Below, piece after piece: positions 25,902 through 34,054 of a stretch of 64,000 bases of DNA. The notes below the pieces were generated by a model. The model ran no database searches. It saw nothing but the letters and a program-made list of their open reading frames with translations, and was not told the DNA's origin. The position numbers and the translations under genes are program-made. How positions within the stretch are numbered: the first letter of the stretch is position 1; each line of letters starts with the position of its first letter. This stretch comes from Phycisphaeraceae bacterium (lineage in GTDB: Bacteria > Planctomycetota > Phycisphaerae > Phycisphaerales > UBA1924). The stretch covers positions 1,178,001-1,242,000 of the forward strand of contig CP060234.1 in NCBI GenBank assembly GCA_023898685.1, given 5' to 3'.

Positions 25902-26693
25902 CTAGCGCCCGTCGTAGAGACGGTCGCCCAGCCAGTCGTGGAGCTCGGGGATGCTCTTGATCTTGTTCGCCGTCGCGTCGATGTCGTACTCCAGCCGCAC
26001 GAACTCGACGGCGTCGTCGTGCAGGATCGCGTAGCTCGCCCTGGGATCGTTGTCCCGCGGCTGGCCCACCGACCCCACGTTGATCACGATCTTCTCGTCC
26101 TCGCTGTAGGAGTACCGCGGCGGGCTACCCAACTCGCGGGGGGGGAAGAAGTCCGGGTCGTCGGTGAACACCCCCGGCACGTGCGTGTGCCCGCACAGCG
26201 CGATCCGGTCGACGCGCTCGAAGATCGACGCCATCTTCTCCGGCGCCTCGCTCGCGTCGTCGGGGAAGATGTACTCGTTGATGGGCCGGCGGGGCGAGGC
26301 GTGCACGCACAGCACGCCGGGCGACCCGTTCTGGCCCCCCGCGAGCATCGGGTCGACCACGCGCACGCGGAGCCTCCCGAGGAAGTCGTAGCGGGCGGCC
26401 CGCTTCTCGTCATCGGGCTCCTGGTCAAACTGGTCGCGCGTCCAGTAGGCCGCAGCCTCGGCCCCGGGGTTGAAGTTGGTCGGCTCATACAGGACGCCGA
26501 AGTCGTGGTTGCCCATCAGGCTCCACGCGCACTTCTCGCGCACCAGGTCGACGCACTCGAGCGGGTCGGGCCCATACCCGATGATGTCGCCCAGGCAGAT
26601 GATCCGCTCGATCCCCCGCGAGGCGATGTCCGCCAGCACGACCCGGAGGGCGACGGCATTGCCGTGGATGTCGCTGATAACCGCGGTCGGCAC
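25902..26693 (-). CDS. Metallophosphoesterase (YfcE/MJ0936-like)
   Basis: 263 residues, cytoplasmic. Calcineurin-like dinuclear-metal motifs are all present: AVISDIHGN (Asp, His), IICLGDIIGYGPDP (Asp), LMGNHDFG (Asn, His), LCVHASPRR (His), and LCGHTHVPG (Gly-His-x-His). Such proteins hydrolyse phosphodiesters or phosphomonoesters; the natural substrate is not evident. It shares a 261-bp divergent region with the clpP pair and lies 15 bp upstream of yidC on the same strand, so it may lead a two-gene transcript. Confidence 0.9.
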   Translation of the reverse strand: MPTAVISDIHGNAVALRVVLADIASRGIERIICLGDIIGYGPDPLECVDLVREKCAWSLMGNHDFGVLYEPTNFNPGAEAAAYWTRDQFDQEPDDEKRAARYDFLGRLRVRVVDPMLAGGQNGSPGVLCVHASPRRPINEYIFPDDASEAPEKMASIFERVDRIALCGHTHVPGVFTDDPDFFPPRELGSPPRYSYSEDEKIVINVGSVGQPRDNDPRASYAILHDDAVEFVRLEYDIDATANKIKSIPELHDWLGDRLYDGR

Positions 26694-26954
26694 TGATGGT
26701 CTTTCGTGGTTCGGCGTCGCGGGTTTCCGCCGCGGCCGGTGGGGGCTGTCCGGTCGGTGGACGCCCGATCGGGCGGGCGGCCCACAGAATCGGACATGCT
26801 AGGAAGGGTCCGGCCAGACCGGCAACGGGGCTCCCTTCCACCCCGAGTCGCGGGATCCGCTTCAGCGGGGGGTATGATCGCACGATTCACCCACCGGGGC
26901 CCACCGGCCTCGGGGAGACCGCCGGGGGCGACACCGAAACCCGCAGGGGGAACC

Positions 26955-27551
26955 ATGCCAGCCGCACAAGTCAGCTACCAGCGCACCCGCGAGATGACGA
27001 TCGACGAGCTGCTGCTCGAAAACCGCATCGTCTTCCTCATCGGGGAGATCAACTACCAGACCGCCAGCCGCGTCATGATGCAGATGCTCTACCTCGAGAA
27101 TCAGCGTCGAGGCCAGGAGATCAACTTCTACATCAACTGCGTGGGCGGGGCCGTCGACGACACCCTCGCCATCTACGACACCATGCGGTTCCTCTCCAGC
27201 CCCGTCGCCACCTACTGCATCGGCCGGGCCTATTCAGGGGCCGCCGTCCTGCTCACCGCCGGCGAGAAAGGCAAGCGCTACTGCCTGCCCCACGCCAAGG
27301 TCATGATCCACCAGCCCTACGGCGGCGTGACCGGCCAGGCCGAGGACATCCGCCTCCAGGCCGAGCAGATCATCAAGTCCAAGCGGATGCTCAACGAGAT
27401 CCTCGCCCAACACACGGGCCAGTCCTACGACCGCGTCGTCGCCGACGGCGAGCGGGACAAGTACTTCTCGGCCGAGGAGGCCAAGGAATACGGCCTCGTC
27501 GACGAGGTGCTCACCCGCGCGCCCAAGGGGGCCGAGGGGGGTGCGTCGTGA
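26955..27551 (+). CDS. clpP1: ATP-dependent Clp protease proteolytic subunit 1
   Basis: 198 residues, ClpP fold. Catalytic Ser in GRAYSGAAVLL, His in VMIHQPYGG, Asp in ADGERDKYFSAEEA. The canonical GQAASMGA nucleophile elbow reads GRAYSGAA, so the residues around the Ser differ from textbook ClpP although the triad is intact. ATG at 26955 follows GGGGGAACC. Its TGA overlaps the GTG of the next clpP (GTGA), implying translational coupling and probably a mixed-subunit barrel. No ATPase (clpX/clpC) or trigger factor gene is adjacent. Confidence 0.92.
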   Translation: MPAAQVSYQRTREMTIDELLLENRIVFLIGEINYQTASRVMMQMLYLENQRRGQEINFYINCVGGAVDDTLAIYDTMRFLSSPVATYCIGRAYSGAAVLLTAGEKGKRYCLPHAKVMIHQPYGGVTGQAEDIRLQAEQIIKSKRMLNEILAQHTGQSYDRVVADGERDKYFSAEEAKEYGLVDEVLTRAPKGAEGGAS

Positions 27552-28234
27552 GCCAGATCTACTCCATGTCCAGATCGCCCGTGAACACCAACACCTGCAA
27601 CGGGAGCCAATCCGTGAGCCACGCGGTGAACCAGCTCGTCCCGATCGTCATCGAGAAATCAGGCTCGGGCGAGCGGGCCTACGACATCTTCAGCCGCCTG
27701 CTCAAAGACCGCATCGTCTTCGTGGGCGGGCCCATCATGGACGACATGGCCAACCTCGTCGTCGCCCAACTCCTGTTCCTCGCCAACGAGGATTCCAAGG
27801 CCGACATCCACATGTACGTCAACAGCCCGGGCGGCTCGGTCTCGGCCGGGCTCGGCATCGTCGACACGATGCAGTTCATCAAGCCCGACGTCGCGACCTA
27901 CATCATCGGGCAGGCCGCCTCGATGGGCTCGGTCATCGCCACCTGCGGCTCCAAGGGCAAGCGGTACGCCCTACGCAACGCCCGCAACCTCATGCACCAG
28001 CCCCTGCTCAGCGGCGTCATGGAGGGCCAGGCGACCGATCTCGAGATCGAGGCCCGCGAGATGCTCCGCATCCGCGAGCGGCTCTACACCCTCTATGCCG
28101 AGCAGACGGGCCAGAATACGGACAAGATCCTGAAGGATTGCGATCGAAACCTCTGGCTCGACGACCACGAGATGAAGGAATACGGCCTCATCGACGCCGT
28201 GCTGTCGAGCATGCCCACCAAGCACGTCGACTGA
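27548..28234 (+). CDS. clpP2: ATP-dependent Clp protease proteolytic subunit 2
   Basis: 228 residues from the GTG at 27548 that overlaps the clpP1 stop; an internal ATG at 27566 is an alternative. The core matches canonical ClpP: INxxGG-type VNSPGGSVSAGLGIVDTM, Ser in GQAASMGSVIATCG, His in NLMHQPLLSG, Asp in KDCDRNLWLDDHEM. The N-terminus is about 30 residues longer than usual (SHAVNQLVPIVIEKSGSG). ClpP1 and ClpP2 are clearly different sequences, so this is an old paralogous pair rather than a recent duplication. Confidence 0.93.
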   Translation: MSQIYSMSRSPVNTNTCNGSQSVSHAVNQLVPIVIEKSGSGERAYDIFSRLLKDRIVFVGGPIMDDMANLVVAQLLFLANEDSKADIHMYVNSPGGSVSAGLGIVDTMQFIKPDVATYIIGQAASMGSVIATCGSKGKRYALRNARNLMHQPLLSGVMEGQATDLEIEAREMLRIRERLYTLYAEQTGQNTDKILKDCDRNLWLDDHEMKEYGLIDAVLSSMPTKHVD

Positions 28235-28323
28235 TCCCGCACCTCGTCCGATAATTGTCCAAATGAAGCCCGCGTCGAGAGGGAAAATGCCGCAATGTCG
28301 GTATGTTCCTGCAACACGGACGC

Positions 28324-28352
28324 TTGTGTAATAACGATCTTCCCGATACAGT
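28324..28352 (+). promoter_or_regulatory. Candidate promoter upstream of protease gene 28482
   Basis: TTGTGT (28324-28329) and TACAGT (28347-28352) separated by 17 bp within the AT-richest part of the 247-bp gap after clpP2. A small CCCCG-ATTA-CGGGG hairpin follows about ten bases downstream and would be in the 5' leader. No gene is visible in the gap. Confidence 0.45.
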
Positions 28353-28481
28353 ACTCTTGTTTACCCCGATTACGGGGAGGTAATCTGCTGACTGCGGTGA
28401 AGCCGGAAGGGTGAGATCGGACGGCGCGCGTGCCGACGCCCGATCCTGGGCCGGCTCATCCCAAGCTCGAAGGGTCCCGAC

Positions 28482-30854
28482 ATGAGAAAAGAGAGGTTGA
28501 TGGCGTGCGTCGCGGCCGCCGGGATGGCGCTCGCCGGCGTCTCGCTCGGCAACGACTTCGTCAAGCCGACGGCCGAGACATTCGATTCGATCCCGATCGC
28601 GAAGCTGCCCGCGTTCAACGTGGGCGCGATCGACGTCCAGGCCGCCGCCCTGCTCGGCGACGCCGAAGAGCAGGCGGGCATGCCCGCCCGCTTCGCGCTC
28701 GAGCAGCCCACGCGGCTCACGCCCGACAACAGCGGCGCTTGGGAGCAGGTCGACCAGGACACGGTGATGTGGCGACTCCGTGTCACCTGCCCCAACGCCG
28801 TCTCGATGAACTTCGGCTTCACCCGCTACATGATGCCGGAGGGTGGTCGGCTCTACATCTACCAGACCGACGGCCAGTCGGGCATCCGCCCGTTCACCGC
28901 CGCCGACAACGACGCCCACGGCGAGCTCTGGACGCCGATCGTCGCGGGTCACGACGCGATCATCGAGGTCACCGTACCTTTCAACCGGCAGAACGACCTC
29001 CAGCTCGAGCTGACCTCGATCAACACCGCGTATCGCGGCTTCGGGCTCGATGAGCACGCGCCCCGCTCGGGCTCCTGCAACGTCGACGTCGTCTGCCCCG
29101 AGGGCGACGACTGGCGGGCCGAGATCCCCTCGTCGGGCGTCTACACCCTGGGCGGGACCTGGTACTGCTCGGGCTCACTGATCAACAACACCGCCGAAGA
29201 CCAGACCCCCTACTTCCTCACCGCCTACCACTGCTCGGTGACCTCGTCGAGTGCCTCGAGCGTCGTGGTCTACTGGAACTTCGAGAACACCACCTGCCGC
29301 GTGCCCGGCTCGGGCGCCTCGGGTGGGCCCGGCGACGGCTCGCTCAGCCAGTTCAGTTCCGGCGTGATCTTCCGCGCCGCCCGCAGCACGAGCGACTTCA
29401 CGCTCACCGAGATCGAGGACCCGCTCGACCCCGCGTGGGAGCTCGCGTTCTCCGGGTTTGACGCGACCGGCGCCGACGCCAGCAGCGCCGTCGCCATCCA
29501 CCACCCCAACTGCGATGAGAAGCGCATCAGCTTCGAGTACGACCCGACTTCCACGACAAGCTACCTCGGCACCTCGTCCCCCGGTGACGGCACCCACGTC
29601 CGCATCTTCGACTGGGACCTGGGCACCACCGAGCCCGGCTCGTCCGGCTCGCCCCTCTACAACCAGGACCATCGCATCATCGGCCAGCTCCACGGCGGAT
29701 ACGCCTCCTGCACCAGCCAGACCTCCGACTACTACGGCAAGTTCAGCGTCTCCTGGGACGGCGGCACCACCTCAACCACCCGCCTCCGCGACTGGCTCGA
29801 CCCCACCAACACCGGCCTGCTCGTCATGGACACCCTCTGGCCCGCCCAGACCGGCATGTCCATCCGCGGCACAGGCCTCGCCGCCGAGGGGCCCCGCGGC
29901 GGCCCCTTCGTGCCCGACTCGGCGATCTACACCGTCAAGAACAACCTTGACACCCCGCTGTCCTACAGCGTCTCGACCGCGGCAGGCTGGCTGACCATCA
30001 CCGGCGCCGACGGCTCCGTCCCCGCCGGCGGCGAGGACCAGATCACCGTCAGCCTCAACAGCGGCGCCAACAGCTTCCCCAACGGGCACTATGAGGCCGT
30101 TGTCTCCTTCGTCAACATGACCGACCACGACGGCGATTCGGACAAGATCGTCAGCGTCGACGTCGGCGTGCCTGCCCCGATCTACTCCTACGACCTCGCC
30201 ACCAACCCCGGCTGGTCCACCGAGGGCCAGTGGGCCTACGGCCAGCCGACGGGCGGCAACGGCGACCACGGCAACCCCGACCCGACCTCCGGCCACACCG
30301 GCGCCAACGTCTACGGCTACAACCTCAGCGGGGCCTACACCAACAACATGGGCGAGTACGACCTGACCACCACGGCCATCGACTGCTCGCAGCTCACCAA
30401 CGTCTCCCTGCGCTTCTGGCGCTGGCTCAACGTCGAGCAGCCCGCCTATGACCACGCGACCATCCGCGTCTCCAACAACGGCACGACCTGGACCGATGTC
30501 TGGACCAACGACGCGACGATCACCGACTCGTCCTGGCAGCAGTTCGAGTACGACATCTCTGACGTCGCCGACAACCAGGCCACCGTCTATGTCAAGTGGG
30601 TTATGGGCTCGACCGACTCGTCCTGGCTCTTCTCGGGCTGGAACATCGACGACGTCGAGATCCTCGGCGTCGCGCCCGACACGTGCCTCGCCGACCTGAA
30701 CGGCGACGGCATCCTCGATCTGGTCGACGTCCAGATGTTCATCGCCGCCTTCCTGGCCCACGACGCCCCGGCCGACCTCGCCGAGCCCTTCGGCGTCTGG
30801 GACCTCGCCGACATCCAGGCCTTCATCGATTCGTTCATCGCCGGCTGCCCCTGA
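28482..30854 (+). CDS. Secreted lysyl-endopeptidase-like serine protease with GC-type dockerin
   Basis: 790 residues. Signal peptide (MACVAAAGMALAGVSLG) then a propeptide-like region to ~185. The trypsin-fold domain (~185-455) has the triad His in YFLTAYHCS, Asp in STSDFTLTEI, Ser in TEPGSSGSPLYN, and several paired cysteines (SCNVDVVC, WYCSG), as in Achromobacter lysyl endopeptidase. Residues ~460-555 resemble a BACON-type Ig module (YSVSTAAGWLTITGADGSVP). Residues ~565-725 look like a jelly-roll domain (SLRFWRWLNVEQPAYDHATI). The C-terminus is a GC-type dockerin (CLADLNGDGILDLVDVQMFI ... DLADIQAFIDSFIAGCP). Probably exported and tethered, degrading proteins outside the cell. P1 specificity for Lys is inferred from family only. 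Confidence 0.87.
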   Translation: MRKERLMACVAAAGMALAGVSLGNDFVKPTAETFDSIPIAKLPAFNVGAIDVQAAALLGDAEEQAGMPARFALEQPTRLTPDNSGAWEQVDQDTVMWRLRVTCPNAVSMNFGFTRYMMPEGGRLYIYQTDGQSGIRPFTAADNDAHGELWTPIVAGHDAIIEVTVPFNRQNDLQLELTSINTAYRGFGLDEHAPRSGSCNVDVVCPEGDDWRAEIPSSGVYTLGGTWYCSGSLINNTAEDQTPYFLTAYHCSVTSSSASSVVVYWNFENTTCRVPGSGASGGPGDGSLSQFSSGVIFRAARSTSDFTLTEIEDPLDPAWELAFSGFDATGADASSAVAIHHPNCDEKRISFEYDPTSTTSYLGTSSPGDGTHVRIFDWDLGTTEPGSSGSPLYNQDHRIIGQLHGGYASCTSQTSDYYGKFSVSWDGGTTSTTRLRDWLDPTNTGLLVMDTLWPAQTGMSIRGTGLAAEGPRGGPFVPDSAIYTVKNNLDTPLSYSVSTAAGWLTITGADGSVPAGGEDQITVSLNSGANSFPNGHYEAVVSFVNMTDHDGDSDKIVSVDVGVPAPIYSYDLATNPGWSTEGQWAYGQPTGGNGDHGNPDPTSGHTGANVYGYNLSGAYTNNMGEYDLTTTAIDCSQLTNVSLRFWRWLNVEQPAYDHATIRVSNNGTTWTDVWTNDATITDSSWQQFEYDISDVADNQATVYVKWVMGSTDSSWLFSGWNIDDVEILGVAPDTCLADLNGDGILDLVDVQMFIAAFLAHDAPADLAEPFGVWDLADIQAFIDSFIAGCP

Positions 30855-30879
30855 GCCCGCGTGACAACTGAATCCAAGC

Positions 30880-30906
30880 GAGGGCGCTCTTCGGAGCGCC
30901 CTCTTT
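30880..30906 (+). terminator. Intrinsic terminator after the protease gene
   Basis: Perfect 10-bp stem GAGGGCGCTC / GAGCGCCCTC closed by a stable TTCG tetraloop and followed by TTT, 25 bp after the stop codon. The short T-run is compensated by the very stable stem. Confidence 0.85.
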
Positions 30907-31045
30907 CATGCGCCGGCCTGGTGCTCTGTGGATGCCCCGCCCACCCGAGCCCAACGCGCGGCACCTGTCTCAAACGAGTCCCCCCGGCATGAACCCGTTG
31001 TGTTGCCATACGAGTCGGGATTGACCGCCGCGTGTTCTTCTGCCT

Positions 31046-31081
31046 CCCTCTCCCCGGTCGCCGGGGAGAGGGCGGGGTGAG
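31046..31081 (-). repeat. CTCTCCCCGG palindrome, left of IS110 remnant
   Basis: Palindrome CCCTCTCCCCGG ... CCGGGGAGAGGG followed by CGGGGTGAG. Read on the minus strand it is CTCACCCCG-CCCTCTCCCCGG, the same unit as at 32329-32365 but in the opposite direction. It lies 15 bp from the end of the IS110 transposase remnant. Confidence 0.75.
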
Positions 31082-31096
31082 CGACTGTGTTCGATG

Positions 31097-32041
31097 TCAA
31101 GGCGTATCGGCGGTCTGCCGCCATGTTTTTCCGTCGCGGAGCATGGCGTTGAGGATGACCAGCAGCTTGCGCATGCACGCGACCAGCGCGACCTTCTTGG
31201 CCTTGCCCGCCGCGAGCAGGGCTTTGTAGTGGGCCCGGACCCGCGGGTTGTGCCTCGTCGCCGACAGCGTGGCCATGTACAGCATGCTCCGCACGTGCGG
31301 GCGGCCACCGGCCGTCGTCCGCCGACCACGCATCACGCCGCTGTCGCGGTTGATCGGCGCTACGCCCACCAACGCCGCGATCTGGCGACGCGAGGCCCGC
31401 CCCAGCTCGGGCAGCGGGCGATCAGCGTCAACGCCGTCCGGTCGCCGATGCCCGGCACGCTCTTGAGCAGATTCTGCTTCTCCCGCCACACCGGGCTCGA
31501 GGCGGATCAGGTCGCCCAGGTCCTCGTCGATCGACCGGAGCTCGGCCTCCAGACGCTCGATCACGCCCACGATGCTCCGACGCACACGGTCGCTCCGGGC
31601 CGTGTAGACCCAGTTCCGCTCGGCCACGTGCATCTGCAGCACCTGCCGGCGTCTGGCCAGCAACTCCTCCAGCTGCACGCTCTGCTCGTCCGGGATCGGG
31701 CGGACCTCCGGACGCACCGCCTCGCCGAACCGCGCGAGGATCGCCGCGTCGATCCGGTCGGTCTTGGCCAGACGCCCGGTGGCACGCGCGTAGTCGCGCA
31801 CCTGACGCGGGGTTGACGACCACGACCGGCAGACCCACGGCGGCCAGCTCGGCCACCAGCGACCGCTCGTGCCCGCCGGTGGCCTCGACGACGATGCCGG
31901 CCGGGGTTCCGGCGTGCTCGATGACCGAGCGGCGTCCCTCGGGGTGTTGGGGAACCGGACCGGATCGCCGCCCCGGGTCGAGGCGACGTCGAGCCACTTC
32001 TTGGAGACGTCGATGCCGACGAAGTACACGTCAGATGCCAT
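31097..32041 (-). pseudogene. IS110-family transposase, frameshifted
   Basis: About 315 codons with the IS110 hallmarks: N-terminal RuvC-like DEDD domain (VYFVGIDVSKKWLDVAS; KTDRIDAAILARFGEAV) and C-terminal Transposase_20 domain (LPELGRASRRQIAALVGVAP, RDSGVMRGRRTTAGGRPHV). Frame -- the single open frame loses similarity twice: around 31810-31930, where the true sequence (VIEHAGTPAGIVVEATGGHE) is in another frame, and around 31400-31490, where VWREKQNLLKSVPGIGDRTA is in another frame. Each excursion is closed by a compensating shift, so four indels are needed. The catalytic Glu of the RuvC domain lies in the first shifted segment, so the product is probably inactive. No terminal repeats were found, as expected for IS110. 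Sequencing error is an alternative for one of the pairs. Confidence 0.82.
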
Positions 32042-32328
32042 ACCGTCCCTTCCTTGCAGATGCGGGCTCGAGGCCCCGGCGACTGTTCGGGCTCGGACAT
32101 GACCGGGCCGGGACCAGGCTCACCCACGGTCTCGAAGACCAAGGGGCTGACGGTCTCGCGACCCGAACCGGTGATCGCCTCCGCTCGCGACGCTCGCTTC
32201 GACGATCACCGGATGAACGATACTTCTACAACATGGGGAACATACAAGGGGCTCCATCTCGTCCCATTCTTCATGCCTCGTCAAGATCGAATGTGGCGGA
32301 GCAAGGATGCTTGAAGAACGGGGAGCCC

Positions 32329-32365
32329 CTCACCCCGGCCCTCTCCCCGGCGGCCGGGGAGAGGG
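32329..32365 (+). repeat. CTCTCCCCGG palindrome, right of IS110 remnant
   Basis: CTCACCCCGG followed by the palindrome CCCTCTCCCCGG...CCGGGGAGAGGG. It is the inverted partner of 31046-31081, so the IS110 remnant is bracketed by two inverted copies about 1.25 kb apart. Confidence 0.75.
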
Positions 32366-32380
32366 GGGCGGATTGCGTTT

Positions 32381-32415
32381 CCCCTGGTGCCCGATCCCTG
32401 GTCCCTGGACCCTAT
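32381..32415. repeat. Short CCCTGGT tandem repeat before ppa
   Basis: Low-complexity run of units such as CCCTGGTGCCCG, CCCTGGT and CCCTGGA just upstream of the ppa start at 32424. Related runs lie at 32982-33010 and 33411-33438, always in gaps between genes. Confidence 0.6.
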
Positions 32416-32423
32416 CCTCCGGC

Positions 32424-32981
32424 ATGATCCACCCCTGGCACGACGTCACCCCCTCCGTCCCGGGTCTTTCGCTCCCGCAGCACTGCCGCGCGGTCATCGA
32501 GATCCCCAAGGGCTCCTCCAACAAGTACGAGCTCGACAAGCAGACGGGCCTGCTGCGGCTCGATCGAGTGCTGTCGAGCGCGGTGTACTACCCCGCCAAC
32601 TACGGGTTCGTGCCCCAGACGATGGCGGAGGATCACGACCCGCTCGACATCCTCGTGTTCTGCGCCGAGAAGATCCCCACGCTTTGCGTGTGCGACGTGC
32701 GGATCGTCGGGATGATGACGATGATCGATGACGGCGACCCGGACCACAAGATCATCTCGGTGATCCACAACGGCCCCGAGTTCAGCCATTACAAGACGGC
32801 CAGCGAGTTCCCGCCCCACACCATGAAGATGCTCAAGCGGTTCTTCGAGGACTACAAGACGCTGGAGGGCAAGGTGGTCGAGGTGGATGACCTGCTGCCC
32901 CCGGAGGCGGCTTACGCGATCCTGGAAAACTCGATGCAGCGGTATTCGGAGATGAGGCAGCGGGGGGAGTTGAGGCATTAG
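32424..32981 (+). CDS. ppa: Inorganic pyrophosphatase, family I
   Basis: 185 residues from the ATG at 32424, cytoplasmic; hydrolyses pyrophosphate to drive biosynthesis. Family I features: VIEIPKGSSNKYELDKQTGL, YYPANYGFVPQTMAEDHDPLDI (metal site, DHDPLD in place of the usual DGDPLD), ICVCD-type VRIVGMMTMIDDGDPDHKII and FFEDYKTLEGK. The final ~20 residues (ILENSMQRYSEMRQ) are an ordinary C-terminal helix. It is adjacent to the IS110 remnant and repeats, but the gene itself is intact. The His in DHDPLD replaces a Gly next to a metal-binding Asp; the ligands themselves are kept. Confidence 0.94.
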   Translation: MIHPWHDVTPSVPGLSLPQHCRAVIEIPKGSSNKYELDKQTGLLRLDRVLSSAVYYPANYGFVPQTMAEDHDPLDILVFCAEKIPTLCVCDVRIVGMMTMIDDGDPDHKIISVIHNGPEFSHYKTASEFPPHTMKMLKRFFEDYKTLEGKVVEVDDLLPPEAAYAILENSMQRYSEMRQRGELRH

Positions 32982-33010
32982 GGACCGGGGACCGGGCACC
33001 AGGGACCAGG
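32982..33010. repeat. GGACCGGGCACC tandem repeat after ppa
   Basis: GGGACC/GGGCACC units beginning directly after the ppa stop codon. This is the reverse complement of the CCCTGGT-type runs at 32381 and 33411. No T-run follows, so it is not an obvious terminator alone. Confidence 0.6.
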
Positions 33011-33039
33011 AAAGGCAGGGGGCGGGGGAGACGGCGGAA

Positions 33040-33405
33040 GTGAGCGACGGGATCAAGTCGTACGAGGATCTGGTGGCGTGGCGACTCGCGGTATCTGCGT
33101 GCATCGACGTGTATCGGGTCACACAGCGGTTCCCGTCGGACGAGCGGTTCGGGCCGACGCAGCAGTTGCGCCGGGCGGCGGTGTCGGTGCCGAGCAACAT
33201 CGCCGAGGGGTACGGGCGTGGGAGCCGGCAGGAATACACCCGGTTTCTGCGGGTTGCTCGCGGATCGTTGAACGAGGTCGAAACGCAGCTGTTGATCGCG
33301 GAAAAGCTCGGCTATTTCGGAAAGGCCGAGCACGACGAGACACGAGAGAAGCTGGCCGAAGCCGGTCGTGTCCTAGCCGGATTGATTAGGAGCCTGGAAA
33401 CCTGA
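33040..33405 (+). CDS. Four-helix bundle protein (S23/IVP family)
   Basis: 121 residues from the GTG at 33040. It starts IKSYEDLVAWRLAVSA and contains RRAAVSVPSNIAEGYGRGSR and EYTRFLRVARGSLNEVETQL, the hallmark of the family first found inside 23S rRNA intervening sequences and later as free-standing genes. Function is unknown; the bundle forms a pentamer in one solved structure. It is not inside an rRNA gene here. It stands between two blocks of CCCTGGT repeats, which is a typical setting for this mobile-looking gene family: the gene plus repeats could have moved as a unit (inference). Confidence 0.9.
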   Translation: MSDGIKSYEDLVAWRLAVSACIDVYRVTQRFPSDERFGPTQQLRRAAVSVPSNIAEGYGRGSRQEYTRFLRVARGSLNEVETQLLIAEKLGYFGKAEHDETREKLAEAGRVLAGLIRSLET

Positions 33406-33410
33406 GCCCC

Positions 33411-33438
33411 GGTGCCCGGTGCCTGGTCCCTGGTCCCT
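33411..33438. repeat. CCCTGGT/CCCGGT tandem repeat before hpt
   Basis: GGTGCCCGGTGCCTGGTCCC and further units, ten bases upstream of the hpt start. It matches the unit type at 32381-32415 and the complement of 32982-33010, so the four-helix-bundle gene has inverted blocks at its two sides. Confidence 0.6.
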
Positions 33439-33448
33439 ATTGTCATCT

Positions 33449-34054
33449 ATGTTCCGCGATATCGAACGTGTGCTGATCGACCGTGACCGGATCGCCGAGC
33501 GGGTGGGCGAGATCGCCGATCGGCTGGCGGCCGACCTGCGGCGGGAGTTGGCCGCCGAGGGGGCCGGCGAGGAGGAGCACCGGGTGGTGTTCATCCCGAT
33601 CATGACGGGGTCGATCGTGTTCGTCTCCGACCTGATCCGCCGGTTGCCGATGAAGCTGAGTATGCAACTTGTAACCGTCTCGAGCTACCCCGGCGAGACG
33701 ATGGAGTCGAAGGGGGCCCACCTGCGGGGCGAGCTGCCGGCGGCGCTCGAGGGCAAGCACATCGTGCTCGTTGACGACATTCTCGATTCGGGCCGGACGC
33801 TGCACTTGGTGCGGTCGCTCGTGATGGAGCGATCGCCCGCGTCGGTGCGCACGGTGGTGCTGCTGGACAAGAAGGCGAGACGCGAGGCGCCGATCGAGCC
33901 CGACTACTTCGGGTTCGACATCCCCGACGAGTTCGTCGTGGGTTACGGGCTCGACTACAACGGGTATTACCGCAACCTGCCCGACATCGGGACGCTGAAC
34001 CCCGAGGCGGCGATCGGCTCGCCTTCGGGCTCCGGCGGGGGAGCCTCGGGATGA
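33449..34054 (+). CDS. hpt: Hypoxanthine phosphoribosyltransferase
   Basis: 201 residues; cytoplasmic purine salvage, transferring phosphoribose from PRPP to hypoxanthine or guanine. The PRPP loop is HIVLVDDILDSGRTL; the pyrophosphate loop region includes VVFIPIMTGSIVFVSDLI; LVTVSSYPGETMESKG precedes it as expected, and DYFGFDIPDEFVVGYGLDYN closes the base-binding pocket. The C-terminus is a Gly/Ser-rich tail. Start ATG 33449; the last codons overlap the next gene by ATGA, so translation is coupled with the bPH2 protein and coaE. Confidence 0.94.
   Translation: MFRDIERVLIDRDRIAERVGEIADRLAADLRRELAAEGAGEEEHRVVFIPIMTGSIVFVSDLIRRLPMKLSMQLVTVSSYPGETMESKGAHLRGELPAALEGKHIVLVDDILDSGRTLHLVRSLVMERSPASVRTVVLLDKKARREAPIEPDYFGFDIPDEFVVGYGLDYNGYYRNLPDIGTLNPEAAIGSPSGSGGGASG

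Noticed and set aside
26696..26954. In-frame extension upstream of clpP1
   Set aside because: Arg/Pro/Gly-rich with no ClpP similarity; a good ribosome-binding site precedes the ATG at 26955.
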